This document shows, one piece after another, positions 40,929-48,837 of a stretch of 64,000 nt of DNA. The stretch is taken from positions 2,542,001 to 2,606,000 of the forward strand of contig NZ_CP072844.1 of assembly GCF_017948405.1 (NCBI RefSeq), written 5' to 3'. The notes beneath the pieces were generated by a model. That model ran no database searches. It saw only the letters and a list, made by a program, of their open reading frames with translations, and was not told the DNA's origin. A program made the position numbers and the translations under genes. Numbering within the stretch: position 1 is the stretch's first letter; each line of letters begins with the position of its first letter. The stretch is from Psychrosphaera aestuarii. GTDB taxonomy: Bacteria; Pseudomonadota; Gammaproteobacteria; Enterobacterales; Alteromonadaceae.

Positions 40929-42701
40929 TTAATGATTAGAATGATCAACAGCAGCTTTATTTTCCTTGCCGTGTTGTTCATCTGATTCAAGAGAGATTTC
41001 AGTGATAACTAAGTCATCTCTAACCTCAAAAGTGAAAGTGACATTATCACCAACATTGAAATCAACTATTTCTATATTGTCCACGACGATAAAATCCATC
41101 GTCGCAGCAGGTCTATCCCATTTCTCTATTGGCCCTCGGCTAATATTCAATGTTCGCATATCAATGTTAATGTCATTAATAAGACCAGATACCGTTGCCA
41201 AAGATACTTCTTCACTCATATCAGCAGGCTCACTCATGATATGAATTCCAGTAATTTCATATCCACCGTCTTCGGTTTTGCTCACTTCAAAGTGCAAAGA
41301 TTGACCTGACTTTAATGAGTCAATATCGACTTTTTCAGCCACAGTAAAATCCATAACCATTTCAGGCCAATCCCAAGCTTCAGCAGGGCCATGTGAAATA
41401 TTAACCATGCGGTGCCCTGCCATAACACTATTAACATCCCCTTGCATCCAAACAGAGTTAGGCACTTCATCATGAGTCATTCGTTTAAAGTCAGAGCTTT
41501 TACTTGATTCAGAATCAATCAAGAATTGGGCAGATGTCACCACAACGTCATCTTCATTTAAGCCGTCTAATATTTCGATGCTGTCGATATCAACCCGGCC
41601 AATAGTCACTTCAATAGATTTAAATTGCCCATCACCTAACGCAAGTACTACTCTGTCCTGTTTACCTGTTCTAATAACGGCTTCTTTAGGCACGAGGATG
41701 GTGCTATCAGCTTGATTAGCGTGAATAGATACTTGTGCAAACATATTTGGTTTTAATTGATAGTCTGTGTTATCAAATTTCAATCTCACTCGGAGTGTGC
41801 GTGTTTTACTGTTCAATGTTGGATAAACATAATCAACGACACCAGCCCAGTCCTCACCGGGTAAATAATCCAGTGTCATTGATACAGGAAGTCCTTTTTT
41901 AATTAAGGCTGCGTCACGTTCAAACACTTCTGCTTCAACCCAAACTTGATCTAGCTGGCCAATGCTTAATAAGGTGTTTCCCGGCTTTACATAAAAACCT
42001 TCTCTAACCTTCAAACCATCGACAACACCTGCTTGTGGTGAATAAAAGGTAATTGTTTGCTGAACCTTTCGTGTCTTTTCTAGCTTTTGAACAAAGTCTG
42101 CTGAAAGCTGTAACGCTTTTAGGCGATCTTTGGCTGCTGAAATTAAAGAACTATTGTTGCGCTTTAACGCTATTAACAGCTCTTCCTGAGCATTAACTAA
42201 CTGAGGAGAATATAGTGTATAAAGAGGCTGCCCTTTCTCTACAGGGTTACCTGCTGCTTTGATGTAAAGTTTATCAATCCAGCCATCAACCCGTGGGTGG
42301 ATATGAATTAGCTTATCTTCATCATATTGAACGTAACCTACCGTTGAGATTTCAGTATGCATATTTTTCAGTTCAACAGGTGCAGTGCGAACCCCAAGGT
42401 TATTCACTACATGAGGCGCAATTTTTACTGCTCCGGGGCCAAAGTCATCACCAGATGATCCTTCCTCATACACAGGAATTAAATCCATCCCCATAGGCGA
42501 CTTACCGGGCTTGTCCCGGCGGTAATTAGAATCCATCGGTGCAACCCAATACAGAGGCTTTTTTTCTCCTGATGTTGCTTCATTACTATTACTGTTTGAG
42601 CCAGTACCTTGATATAAACTCAATGCTCCAGCACCAAGTGCTGCCCCAATGATGATGGCGGCAACTAGTTTCAAATTTGGTGTTTTAGTATTCGTTGACA
42701 T
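40929..42701 (-). CDS. cusB: CusB-like membrane fusion protein with two fused CusF-like domains
   Basis: Protein of 590 residues. An N-terminal membrane anchor or signal precedes a heavy-metal-binding motif (Y-W-V-A-P-M-D and P-M-G-M-D-L, about 50-76), then the barrel-sandwich, hairpin and beta-barrel of an RND adaptor (about 100-400). The last 180 residues hold two tandem CusF-like domains. The first has W-D-W-P-E-M-V-M-D-F, matching the Trp/Met copper site. The second has W-D-R-P-A-A-T-M-D-F, which lacks the first Met and may bind poorly. CusF normally is a separate periplasmic chaperone; fusion would deliver copper straight to CusA. It shares one base with the cusC stop. Confidence 0.92.
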   Translation of the reverse strand: MSTNTKTPNLKLVAAIIIGAALGAGALSLYQGTGSNSNSNEATSGEKKPLYWVAPMDSNYRRDKPGKSPMGMDLIPVYEEGSSGDDFGPGAVKIAPHVVNNLGVRTAPVELKNMHTEISTVGYVQYDEDKLIHIHPRVDGWIDKLYIKAAGNPVEKGQPLYTLYSPQLVNAQEELLIALKRNNSSLISAAKDRLKALQLSADFVQKLEKTRKVQQTITFYSPQAGVVDGLKVREGFYVKPGNTLLSIGQLDQVWVEAEVFERDAALIKKGLPVSMTLDYLPGEDWAGVVDYVYPTLNSKTRTLRVRLKFDNTDYQLKPNMFAQVSIHANQADSTILVPKEAVIRTGKQDRVVLALGDGQFKSIEVTIGRVDIDSIEILDGLNEDDVVVTSAQFLIDSESSKSSDFKRMTHDEVPNSVWMQGDVNSVMAGHRMVNISHGPAEAWDWPEMVMDFTVAEKVDIDSLKSGQSLHFEVSKTEDGGYEITGIHIMSEPADMSEEVSLATVSGLINDINIDMRTLNISRGPIEKWDRPAATMDFIVVDNIEIVDFNVGDNVTFTFEVRDDLVITEISLESDEQHGKENKAAVDHSNH

Positions 42702-44113
42702 TATTTTTCTCCAAAGTGCTGATTCATTCTGTGCGAAGTGTGCATTGGCTTATGTTCAGCATTTGATTTAGATTGAGAATGCGCAAAGAAATAGTTGATG
42801 CGAGTAACTGTTTTAAGTGCATCAACATCAATTCTTAAAGCTGATATTCTGGTATTTAATTCGGCAATTCTTGCTCGAACAACTTCGGCAAAATCGCCAT
42901 CATCATTGGTGTAAGCCGTCAAAGACGCTTCCGCTTGGTCATGAGTTTGTTTAAGGAGTTGTTCTTGATAGATAGATTGTCTATCAGATAAACGCTTAAG
43001 CTGTCTAAGCTCCTTTTCCACCGCACTGATCATTTGCTTTGTCAGCAATAGTTTCTCGGTTTTAACAGCCTCTGAATCTGCAATAGAAGCTGCAACTTGC
43101 TTATCTTGTCTGTTCTCGGTAAACAACGGTAAATCAAACGTTACACCAACAGAAAATAAATCAGCTCGGCTATCACCAGAAGGCATATTGTCACGATAGG
43201 CATAGCTCGCATTAACACCCCATTGCGGCTCATATTTCTGTTTAGCTAATTCAACACCTTTTTCTAAAGATTTGCGTTTTACATCAATTGCAAGTATGGC
43301 TGGATGATTAGCAAGAGCCTGAGCCAATAGATTTCTTGAGTAATTAGATGCTTTTAGGACTGTTGGATTATTCAATTGAATCGAAGGCAATTCTTTTGAG
43401 ACGCTAAACTCTAGTGGTTGCGCGTCAAAGTTGAATGATTCATTCAATCGGTCAGCATCGTAAATATGAAGCCACTCATTAAGGCGAGCGATTGTCGTTT
43501 CTAGTTTCTGCTTTTGCGAAGTTAATCTGTCATCTAACTGCACTATTTCCAATTGAGCACGAATAACATCTTGCTGTCTAGTTTTACCAACAACGTTTGA
43601 ATAGCTAGCTTTAGCCACTTCCGCCATCTGCTCAAAGAGAGACCAATCATCTTCAATCAATTTAATAGTTTTCTGGGCTAAGTAAGCATCTAACCAAAGT
43701 TGTGACACTTGGCTTTTCAACTTAGCTTTACGATCCTCTCGTAGCAGTGGAAATTTCGTGGACTCAATTTGTAACTGATCTTGCTTGATCTCTAGACTGT
43801 CGCCTCTCGGAAACATTTGAGAGACGCCAACCTTTAGCTGAGTCATTCCTTCCTGATCTAAATCCCAAGTATCTGTTGGTAAATTCATTATCCCTAGCGA
43901 TACTTTCGGATCAGGCAAAGTACCTGAAGCAATACTTCTATTTTCAACTGCACTTTGTTTCAATCGGCTACCATGAAGCCAAGGATCATTTTGCTGAGCT
44001 AAGGTGATAGCTTGTTCAAGCGACACTACTTTCTCAGCTTGAGCTGAGAATACAGATAAGCCGAGTATTAATGCAGTTGAAAGTGAAGTAAGGTTTGAAG
44101 AGTTCAATTTCAT
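42701..44113 (-). CDS. cusC: CusC-like outer membrane efflux protein
   Basis: Protein of 470 residues with a signal peptide cleaved after A-Q-A and the long helical hairpins of TolC-family outer membrane channels. No lipobox is visible, unlike E. coli CusC. The final stretch is His-rich (A-E-H-K-P-M-H-T-S-H-R-M-N-Q-H), perhaps an extra metal site. It forms the outer-membrane exit for CusBA. It shares one base with each neighbour, so it is translationally coupled to the DUF411 gene upstream and cusB downstream. Confidence 0.88.
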   Translation of the reverse strand: MKLNSSNLTSLSTALILGLSVFSAQAEKVVSLEQAITLAQQNDPWLHGSRLKQSAVENRSIASGTLPDPKVSLGIMNLPTDTWDLDQEGMTQLKVGVSQMFPRGDSLEIKQDQLQIESTKFPLLREDRKAKLKSQVSQLWLDAYLAQKTIKLIEDDWSLFEQMAEVAKASYSNVVGKTRQQDVIRAQLEIVQLDDRLTSQKQKLETTIARLNEWLHIYDADRLNESFNFDAQPLEFSVSKELPSIQLNNPTVLKASNYSRNLLAQALANHPAILAIDVKRKSLEKGVELAKQKYEPQWGVNASYAYRDNMPSGDSRADLFSVGVTFDLPLFTENRQDKQVAASIADSEAVKTEKLLLTKQMISAVEKELRQLKRLSDRQSIYQEQLLKQTHDQAEASLTAYTNDDGDFAEVVRARIAELNTRISALRIDVDALKTVTRINYFFAHSQSKSNAEHKPMHTSHRMNQHFGEK

Positions 44114-44610
44114 TAGAATTGCTCCTCGTATGTCTTAACTTTTGCATAGACTTTGCTCGTTCCATCTTTAAATAGAATTAACACGTTGTATGGCATAAAG
44201 CGGTCATCGACTTCCATACCGGGAGAGCCAACTGGCATTGCTGGAACTGAAAGCCCAATCGCATTGGGATGTTCTTCTGATAAGAACTGCTGAATAAATT
44301 TAGCCGGTATATGACCTTCAAAGGCAAATCCATTTCTACTCACTGCCGTGTGGCATGAACGGTAATTAGGTTTGATACCATACTTAGTTTTGATGTTGCC
44401 GATGTTTCGGAAATCTTTGGAATGCGCAACGATCCCTTTGTCTTCAATATGAGTTATCCATTTTTTACAACACCCACAAGTAGGGGTTTTATAAACGATT
44501 AACTCCAAAGGTGTTACGTCGTTATTGTGTGCATGGTTATGTTCGTTGGCGTTTGCAAACGCAGGTGAAAGCAGCATTACTACTGCTATTTTTAAATACT
44601 TATTGATCAT
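44113..44610 (-). CDS. DUF411 family periplasmic protein
   Basis: Protein of 165 residues with a signal peptide, a His-rich mature N-terminus (E-H-N-H-A-H-N-N) and the DUF411 core: Y-K-T-P-T-C-G-C-C-K-K-W (Cys45, 47, 48), then Y-G-I-K-P and a conserved S-C-H-T-A, and V-P-A-M-P-V-G-S-P-G-M-E. The family (CopG of Pseudomonas copper clusters) is thioredoxin-like and linked to copper resistance, possibly in Cu redox handling. Tightly coupled to cusC (one base shared). Confidence 0.85.
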   Translation of the reverse strand: MINKYLKIAVVMLLSPAFANANEHNHAHNNDVTPLELIVYKTPTCGCCKKWITHIEDKGIVAHSKDFRNIGNIKTKYGIKPNYRSCHTAVSRNGFAFEGHIPAKFIQQFLSEEHPNAIGLSVPAMPVGSPGMEVDDRFMPYNVLILFKDGTSKVYAKVKTYEEQF

Positions 44611-44717
44611 TTTTGCCCCCAGACATCGCTGGAAAATATCTATAGCGCTACGACGCTATATTGACTAACAGAAAAATTAATTACATGTGCGCGAAATTTG
44701 GACGCACTAATCCTGTA

Positions 44718-45098
44718 TTAGGCAAAAATTGGTGGACGATAAAGGGAAGTGGAAATTGAATGAGGTTGTTTAGATTGCAGAGCAGCTACAGATTCACTGA
44801 ATATTTGAATATCTGTCGAATCAATACTGGAATTTAGGACTGTCGTAGATGAGCAAGCATTTGCAGGACAAATACATTCAACGTCACAACAATCTTCTGA
44901 TTGACCATTACTGCTTTTATTCATATCCCCATGATTCATTCCTTCATGATGACTCATTTTGGAATGATCCATGTTCATGTGTGATTCGTGAGAACCTGAT
45001 GACATTTCACAAGACATAGCAGTATAAGCCAATGCTTGCCCAACAAAGGCAATCAGCATAGCTACAACAACTAAGACTTTTGAAAGTGGTTTAAACAT
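44718..45098 (-). CDS. small secreted His/Met/Cys-rich protein with RPPIF tail
   Basis: Protein of 126 residues with a signal peptide (cleavage likely after A-L-A). The mature part has many Met and His residues (H-M-N-M-D-H-S-K-M-S-H-H-E-G-M-N-H-G-D-M), then a Cys cluster (D-C-C-D-V-E-C-I-C-P). It ends L-Y-R-P-P-I-F-A, like the proteins at 32897 and 48396. The Met-His pattern suits Cu(I)/Ag(I) binding in the periplasm. It is the first gene of the large copper operon, 107 bp before the DUF411 gene. The ATG has an AAGAGAA site upstream. The family is not recognised with certainty. Confidence 0.7.
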   Translation of the reverse strand: MFKPLSKVLVVVAMLIAFVGQALAYTAMSCEMSSGSHESHMNMDHSKMSHHEGMNHGDMNKSSNGQSEDCCDVECICPANACSSTTVLNSSIDSTDIQIFSESVAALQSKQPHSISTSLYRPPIFA

Positions 45099-45583
45099 AA
45101 AGTTCTCTTACAAATACACAACTCCAATACTAATGTAAATTTTCGACTAAGTAAATTGATACTGTGTAAACATTTATGAATATTTGATTATCGTCAGTTT
45201 TTTCAAAGGGGTACATGTAGCATTCATAATCTCATTTGACGGTTAGTAGTCAAAAGTTATACCAGTGCACATGGTTGATACATCTCTAATTCTGACTCGT
45301 TTATCTTGTAAATGCATATACATCCCCGTCAAAGGTATTGATATACAGCGAAGGAGTATGCTCGCTTATTGATAAACAATACGTCCTTAATGACATTAAT
45401 TTAATGTCTCATAGACTCAAAATGGTCACGTTAGGTGCTCACGATACTAGCGACAAATCTGTATTGTTAGTTGAGAGAGTTTGTCGGGGAACTCAAATCT
45501 GTTCGTGTGGGTAAGAAAATAACTATTAATTAGCCTGTATCAATAATCAAGGTGAGTTAAAAAAGAGTCTTTTATACATCACT
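45099..45583. other. gene-free stretch upstream of the copper operon
   Basis: This 485-bp stretch contains no credible gene. It should hold the minus-strand promoter of the operon starting at 45098; no MerR-type spacing or cop/cus box is evident. A perfect 17-base palindrome GACATTAATTTAATGTC lies at 45392-45408 and may be an operator. Confidence 0.6.
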
Positions 45584-45973
45584 TTAGCTATCTAATGACT
45601 TAATTATCCCACACCCTTCAATGGTATTATCAGAATTACACGTACTAGCCATTTGTTGTAATTCGTTTTTTAAGGCTTTTAATTCTTTCATGCGTTTATT
45701 TACCAAAGCTAATTGTTGCGCAATCAGCGCATTTACACTTGAGCAACTTTCCTCTGGTTTATTTTTTAGGTCGATAAGACGTTTAATATCTATAAGAGAG
45801 ATATCGAGACTGCGACAATGTTTTACGAATTCTAATTGCTTCAAAGCGGTAACGTCATACAACCTGAAGTTACCTTCTGTACGCTCTGGATCAGAAAGTA
45901 ATCCTTCTTTTTCATAGAATCTAATAGTTTGTATAGAACAACCGGATGTTTTCGATAATTCACCTATTTTCAT
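45584..45973 (-). CDS. cadR: CadR/PbrR-like MerR-family regulator
   Basis: Protein of 129 residues. The winged helix G-E-L-S-K-T-S-G-C-S-I-Q-T-I-R-F-Y-E-K-E-G-L-L is followed by a dimer helix with Cys77 (E-E-S-C-S-S-V) and a C-terminal loop with Cys112 and Cys121 (T-C-N-S-D-N-T-I-E-G-C-G-I-I). This Cys pattern is that of Cd(II)/Pb(II) sensors CadR and PbrR. It diverges from the small cation transporter at 46053. Between them is a promoter with a 19-bp spacer whose dyad is close to the known PbrR operator. The actual metal cannot be read from the sequence. Confidence 0.85.
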   Translation of the reverse strand: MKIGELSKTSGCSIQTIRFYEKEGLLSDPERTEGNFRLYDVTALKQLEFVKHCRSLDISLIDIKRLIDLKNKPEESCSSVNALIAQQLALVNKRMKELKALKNELQQMASTCNSDNTIEGCGIIKSLDS

Positions 45974-45991
45974 AATATTTCCTTTTTAAAC

Positions 45992-46022
45992 TTGACTCTA
46001 TAGTTACTATAGGTTTTACACT
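45992..46022 (+). promoter_or_regulatory. CadR/PbrR-type promoter/operator
   Basis: -35 TTGACT (45992-45997), 19-bp spacer, -10 TACACT (46017-46022). The dyad CTATAG-TTA-CTATAG spans 45998-46012. It drives the cation transporter at 46053 and lies in the start region of the regulator on the other strand. Confidence 0.88.
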
Positions 46023-46052
46023 TGAATTATACAAGTAAGGCGGAGTTAAAAA

Positions 46053-46685
46053 ATGAGCGGTTGTGGCTGTGAAGTAGAATTAAAAGATGACCAACAAAAA
46101 ACAGTGCTTTATTGGCTTTTAGCTATAAATGCCACGATGTTTGTATTTGAAATTGGTTTAGGTTGGTTATCTGAATCAACCGCATTAATTGCTGATTCGT
46201 TAGATATGCTAGCTGATGCTATCGTCTATGCCATTGCCTTATATGCCGTGGGGAAGTCAATCCAACATAAAGCTAATGCAGCATTAGTTAGTGGTTATTT
46301 CCAATTGGGGTTAGGGGTTCTAATTTTTCTCGATATAGCTAGACGAATAGTTGGAGAAAGTGAGCCTCATTCTTGGTTTATGATTGGAGTTGGTTCTGTG
46401 GCTTTAATCGCTAATGTCATTTGTTTGATGCTTATACGAAAACACAACAATGATGAAGTGCATATGAGGGCTAGCTGGATATTTTCAGCTAATGATGTGA
46501 TCGCAAACCTTGGTGTCGTATTCGCTGGCATACTTGTCATGGTGCTAGAACAACGCTGGCCTGATATTGTTATTGCTAGCATCATTTCAATGTTAATTCT
46601 TCGAGGCGCTTACATGATATTAACGGATGCCAAACAAGAATTAGTATCGGCTCAATATACATCTGAAGTATCAGATAAAAAATAA
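46053..46685 (+). CDS. small CDF-like cation transporter under CadR control
   Basis: Protein of 210 residues with about six membrane segments. The N-terminal M-S-G-C-G-C-E has two cysteines that may take up metal. The second segment shows A-D-S-L-D-M-L-A-D-A, the paired-Asp motif resembling the H/D-x-x-x-D metal site of cation diffusion facilitators; another Asp lies in S-A-N-D-V-I-A-N. It lacks the usual cytoplasmic C-terminal domain. Control by a CadR/PbrR-type promoter suggests export of Cd, Zn or Pb. The ATG is 31 bp after the -10. Confidence 0.82.
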   Translation: MSGCGCEVELKDDQQKTVLYWLLAINATMFVFEIGLGWLSESTALIADSLDMLADAIVYAIALYAVGKSIQHKANAALVSGYFQLGLGVLIFLDIARRIVGESEPHSWFMIGVGSVALIANVICLMLIRKHNNDEVHMRASWIFSANDVIANLGVVFAGILVMVLEQRWPDIVIASIISMLILRGAYMILTDAKQELVSAQYTSEVSDKK

Positions 46686-46716
46686 ACCTGCTGCAATTCA
46701 AGGTAAGGAAGCTCTT

Positions 46717-47442
46717 ATGAATCAAGAATATCTTAAAAAAACTGAGATAGTCAATTTTGAACACCCCACTATCCAATCATTAATAACAGAGCGAAAATGG
46801 CATGAGCTTGATGACTACAACAAGATTGGCACTGCTTATCAGTTTGTAAAAGACGAAATACTATTTGGCTATAACGAAAGCGACGATATTTCCGCAAGTG
46901 AAGTTTTATCTGACGGATACGGGCAATGCAACACTAAGGGCAACCTTTTAATGGCCTTATTACGTGGATTAGGAATTCAGTGCCGATTTCACGGGTTTAC
47001 AATAGATCAGCAATTACAAAAAGGAGCTATTCCTACCTATGTCTTTTGGTTAGCGCCCAAATACATTATTCACAGTTGGGTTGAAGTTTACTTTGAAGGA
47101 CGTTGGATCAATTTAGAGGGCTTTATTTTAGATAATCAATATCTCACTTCAATACAGCAAAAGTTTAATCAAATAAAAGACAATTTCTGTGGTTATGGTG
47201 TTGCAACAAAATGTTTTTCATCACCAGATACAGATTGGCGCGGAACCGACACATATATTCAAAAAGAAGGGATTCACGACGACTTTGGACTTTATAATTC
47301 CCCTGATGAGTTTTACCTTGAAAAAGGCACTAATTTGTCTGGAGTCAAACGCTGGATGTATCAAAAAGTGATCCGCCACCTAATAAATTTCAATGTCACT
47401 AATCTAAGAAAAAATAAAGCGCTGGAGGTACAAAATGCATAG
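46717..47442 (+). CDS. transglutaminase-like protein in the metal operon
   Basis: Protein of 241 residues with no signal peptide, so cytoplasmic. The transglutaminase-like core has Cys in G-Y-G-Q-C-N-T-K-G-N-L-L-M-A-L-L-R, His in I-I-H-S-W-V-E-V-Y-F, and W-I-N-L-E-G-F where the third catalytic residue would be (Glu rather than the usual Asp). Its role in metal resistance is unknown. It sits between two CDF genes and overlaps czcD-like by 8 bp, so it belongs to this operon. The ATG follows AAGGAAG. Confidence 0.78.
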   Translation: MNQEYLKKTEIVNFEHPTIQSLITERKWHELDDYNKIGTAYQFVKDEILFGYNESDDISASEVLSDGYGQCNTKGNLLMALLRGLGIQCRFHGFTIDQQLQKGAIPTYVFWLAPKYIIHSWVEVYFEGRWINLEGFILDNQYLTSIQQKFNQIKDNFCGYGVATKCFSSPDTDWRGTDTYIQKEGIHDDFGLYNSPDEFYLEKGTNLSGVKRWMYQKVIRHLINFNVTNLRKNKALEVQNA

Positions 47443-48343
47443 TCATAGTCATAGTCATAGTCATAGTCATCAACATGGAACAGACGACAGAATTGGTTGG
47501 GCATTTTTTCTGAATGTTACCTTTACGATCATCGAATTTATTGGTGGTTGGCTCACCAACAGTACCGCTATTATGGCTGATGCGGTGCATGACTTAGGAG
47601 ATAGTTTATCGATTGGCTTTGCATGGATATTAAGTCGTTTTTCAAACAAAGCAGCGCCAGATAAATACAGCTATGGTTACCGCCGACTTACACTGTTCGG
47701 GGCATTGGTAAATGGCGTTGTGTTAGTAATTGGCTCAATTTGGGTGTTGTTTGAAGCAATTCCAAGGTTATCTAACCCTGAAATGCCTGTGGTTGAAGGA
47801 ATGTTAGGGCTTGCGATACTCGGTGTTGCCGTCAATGGATATGCCGTATTCAAATTAAAAGCTGGTGAAACTTTAAATGAAAAAGTACTAACTTGGCATT
47901 TACTAGAAGATGTTTTCGGTTGGGTCGCTGTTCTAATTGTTTCAATTGTATTGTTATTTGTAGAACTGCCAATACTAGACCCACTGCTATCAATTGGTTT
48001 TACATTATTTATCTTATTTAATGTTTTCAGAAATCTAAAATCTACACTTGTTTTGTTTCTTCAAGCCGCACCAGATGAAGAAACTCAACAAAATATCAAA
48101 CAAACTTTAATTCAATTACCTGAAGTTAATGGGGTTCATCACATGCACTTTTGGTCGTTAGACGGAGAAAGTCATGTACTAACAGCTCATTTGGAGTTAT
48201 CTAAAAACTCAAGTGTGAATGAACTCGTGGCATTAAAACAAACTATCGCAATTGAACTTTCAGAATATCATTTGTCTCATACAACCATTGAGTTTGAGTT
48301 TCCCAAAGAAACTTGCAGAGATGAGCATGAAAAAGAAACATAG
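47435..48343 (+). CDS. czcD: CDF-family zinc/cadmium/cobalt transporter (CzcD-like)
   Basis: Protein of 302 residues. The N-terminus is a His-Ser repeat (H-S-H-S-H-S-H-S-H-S-H-Q-H-G) encoded by a hexanucleotide repeat. Six membrane segments follow, with the CDF site H-D-L-G-D in segment two (A-D-A-V-H-D-L-G-D-S) and H-L-L-E-D-V-F-G in segment five. The cytoplasmic C-terminal domain contains H-H-M-H-F-W-S-L-D-G. It exchanges Zn, Cd or Co for protons out of the cytoplasm, feeding the RND pump downstream. GGAGG precedes the ATG inside the upstream gene. Confidence 0.92.
   Translation: MHSHSHSHSHSHQHGTDDRIGWAFFLNVTFTIIEFIGGWLTNSTAIMADAVHDLGDSLSIGFAWILSRFSNKAAPDKYSYGYRRLTLFGALVNGVVLVIGSIWVLFEAIPRLSNPEMPVVEGMLGLAILGVAVNGYAVFKLKAGETLNEKVLTWHLLEDVFGWVAVLIVSIVLLFVELPILDPLLSIGFTLFILFNVFRNLKSTLVLFLQAAPDEETQQNIKQTLIQLPEVNGVHHMHFWSLDGESHVLTAHLELSKNSSVNELVALKQTIAIELSEYHLSHTTIEFEFPKETCRDEHEKET
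47438..47470 (+). repeat. AGTCAT hexanucleotide repeat, five units
   Basis: Five exact AGTCAT units (47441-47470) preceded by CAT, coding for Ser-His pairs at the N-terminus of the CDF transporter. A change in number alters the length of the His-rich tail but keeps the frame. Confidence 0.9.
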
Positions 48344-48395
48344 AGCTAGTCTCAACTGTCGCTTCTTGTTATAGTTTTATCTCACAATTTTATGG

Positions 48396-48755
48396 GTGTC
48401 TATTTTGAATTTCACTGTTGCTTTAAGGATAATATTAGTTCTTTCGATTGTTCTACAATCGATAAGCTCTATTGCGTCTGCAACTTCTGAGAATCATCAA
48501 ATCGATGTAGAGCACCTGCAAACTCAACATGACCATAAAGTTGATCGCGATATTTTAAATGAAAACGCTGATGATGAACCTCATGATATCAAGGATTGTC
48601 ATCATTGTGGTCATTGTAGCGGCAGCCACTTATCTTGGATATTAATTAGCAATTCAAATAGTGCAACAAAGTTATATAACAACAACCTAATACCTTATCA
48701 ATTCGATCAAACAAAAGAATTTTTAGACGCTATATTACGCCCTCCTATTTCTTAA
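48396..48755 (+). CDS. small secreted His/Cys protein with RPPIS tail
   Basis: Protein of 119 residues with a signal peptide (cleavage likely after S-A-T or nearby). The mature part has His-Asp-rich segments (T-Q-H-D-H-K-V-D) and a Cys-His cluster D-C-H-H-C-G-H-C-S-G-S-H. It ends A-I-L-R-P-P-I-S, matching the tails at 32897 and 44718. It has no Met-rich section, so it may suit Zn or Cd better than copper (inference). The start is uncertain: GTG at 48396 or TTG at 48405. It lies between czcD and czcC genes. Confidence 0.65.
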   Translation: MSILNFTVALRIILVLSIVLQSISSIASATSENHQIDVEHLQTQHDHKVDRDILNENADDEPHDIKDCHHCGHCSGSHLSWILISNSNSATKLYNNNLIPYQFDQTKEFLDAILRPPIS

Positions 48756-48777
48756 ATTTCTAAATTTATATCCGTCC

Positions 48778-48802
48778 ATTTATCGATTAAAAATCGGTAA
48801 AT
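48778..48802 (+). promoter_or_regulatory. hairpin between the small secreted protein gene and czcC
   Basis: Arms ATTTATCGATT and AATCGGTAAAT (one G-T pair), three-base loop, 36 bp before czcC. There is no T-run. It may be a processing or attenuation element. Confidence 0.35.
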
Positions 48803-48837
48803 GAGAGATGATTAATACTTAAAATTTAAGAAGTCTT

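Noticed and set aside
47438..47470. Hexamer repeat as an on/off phase switch
   Set aside because: A six-base unit cannot shift the frame, so it can only vary the His-Ser tail length.
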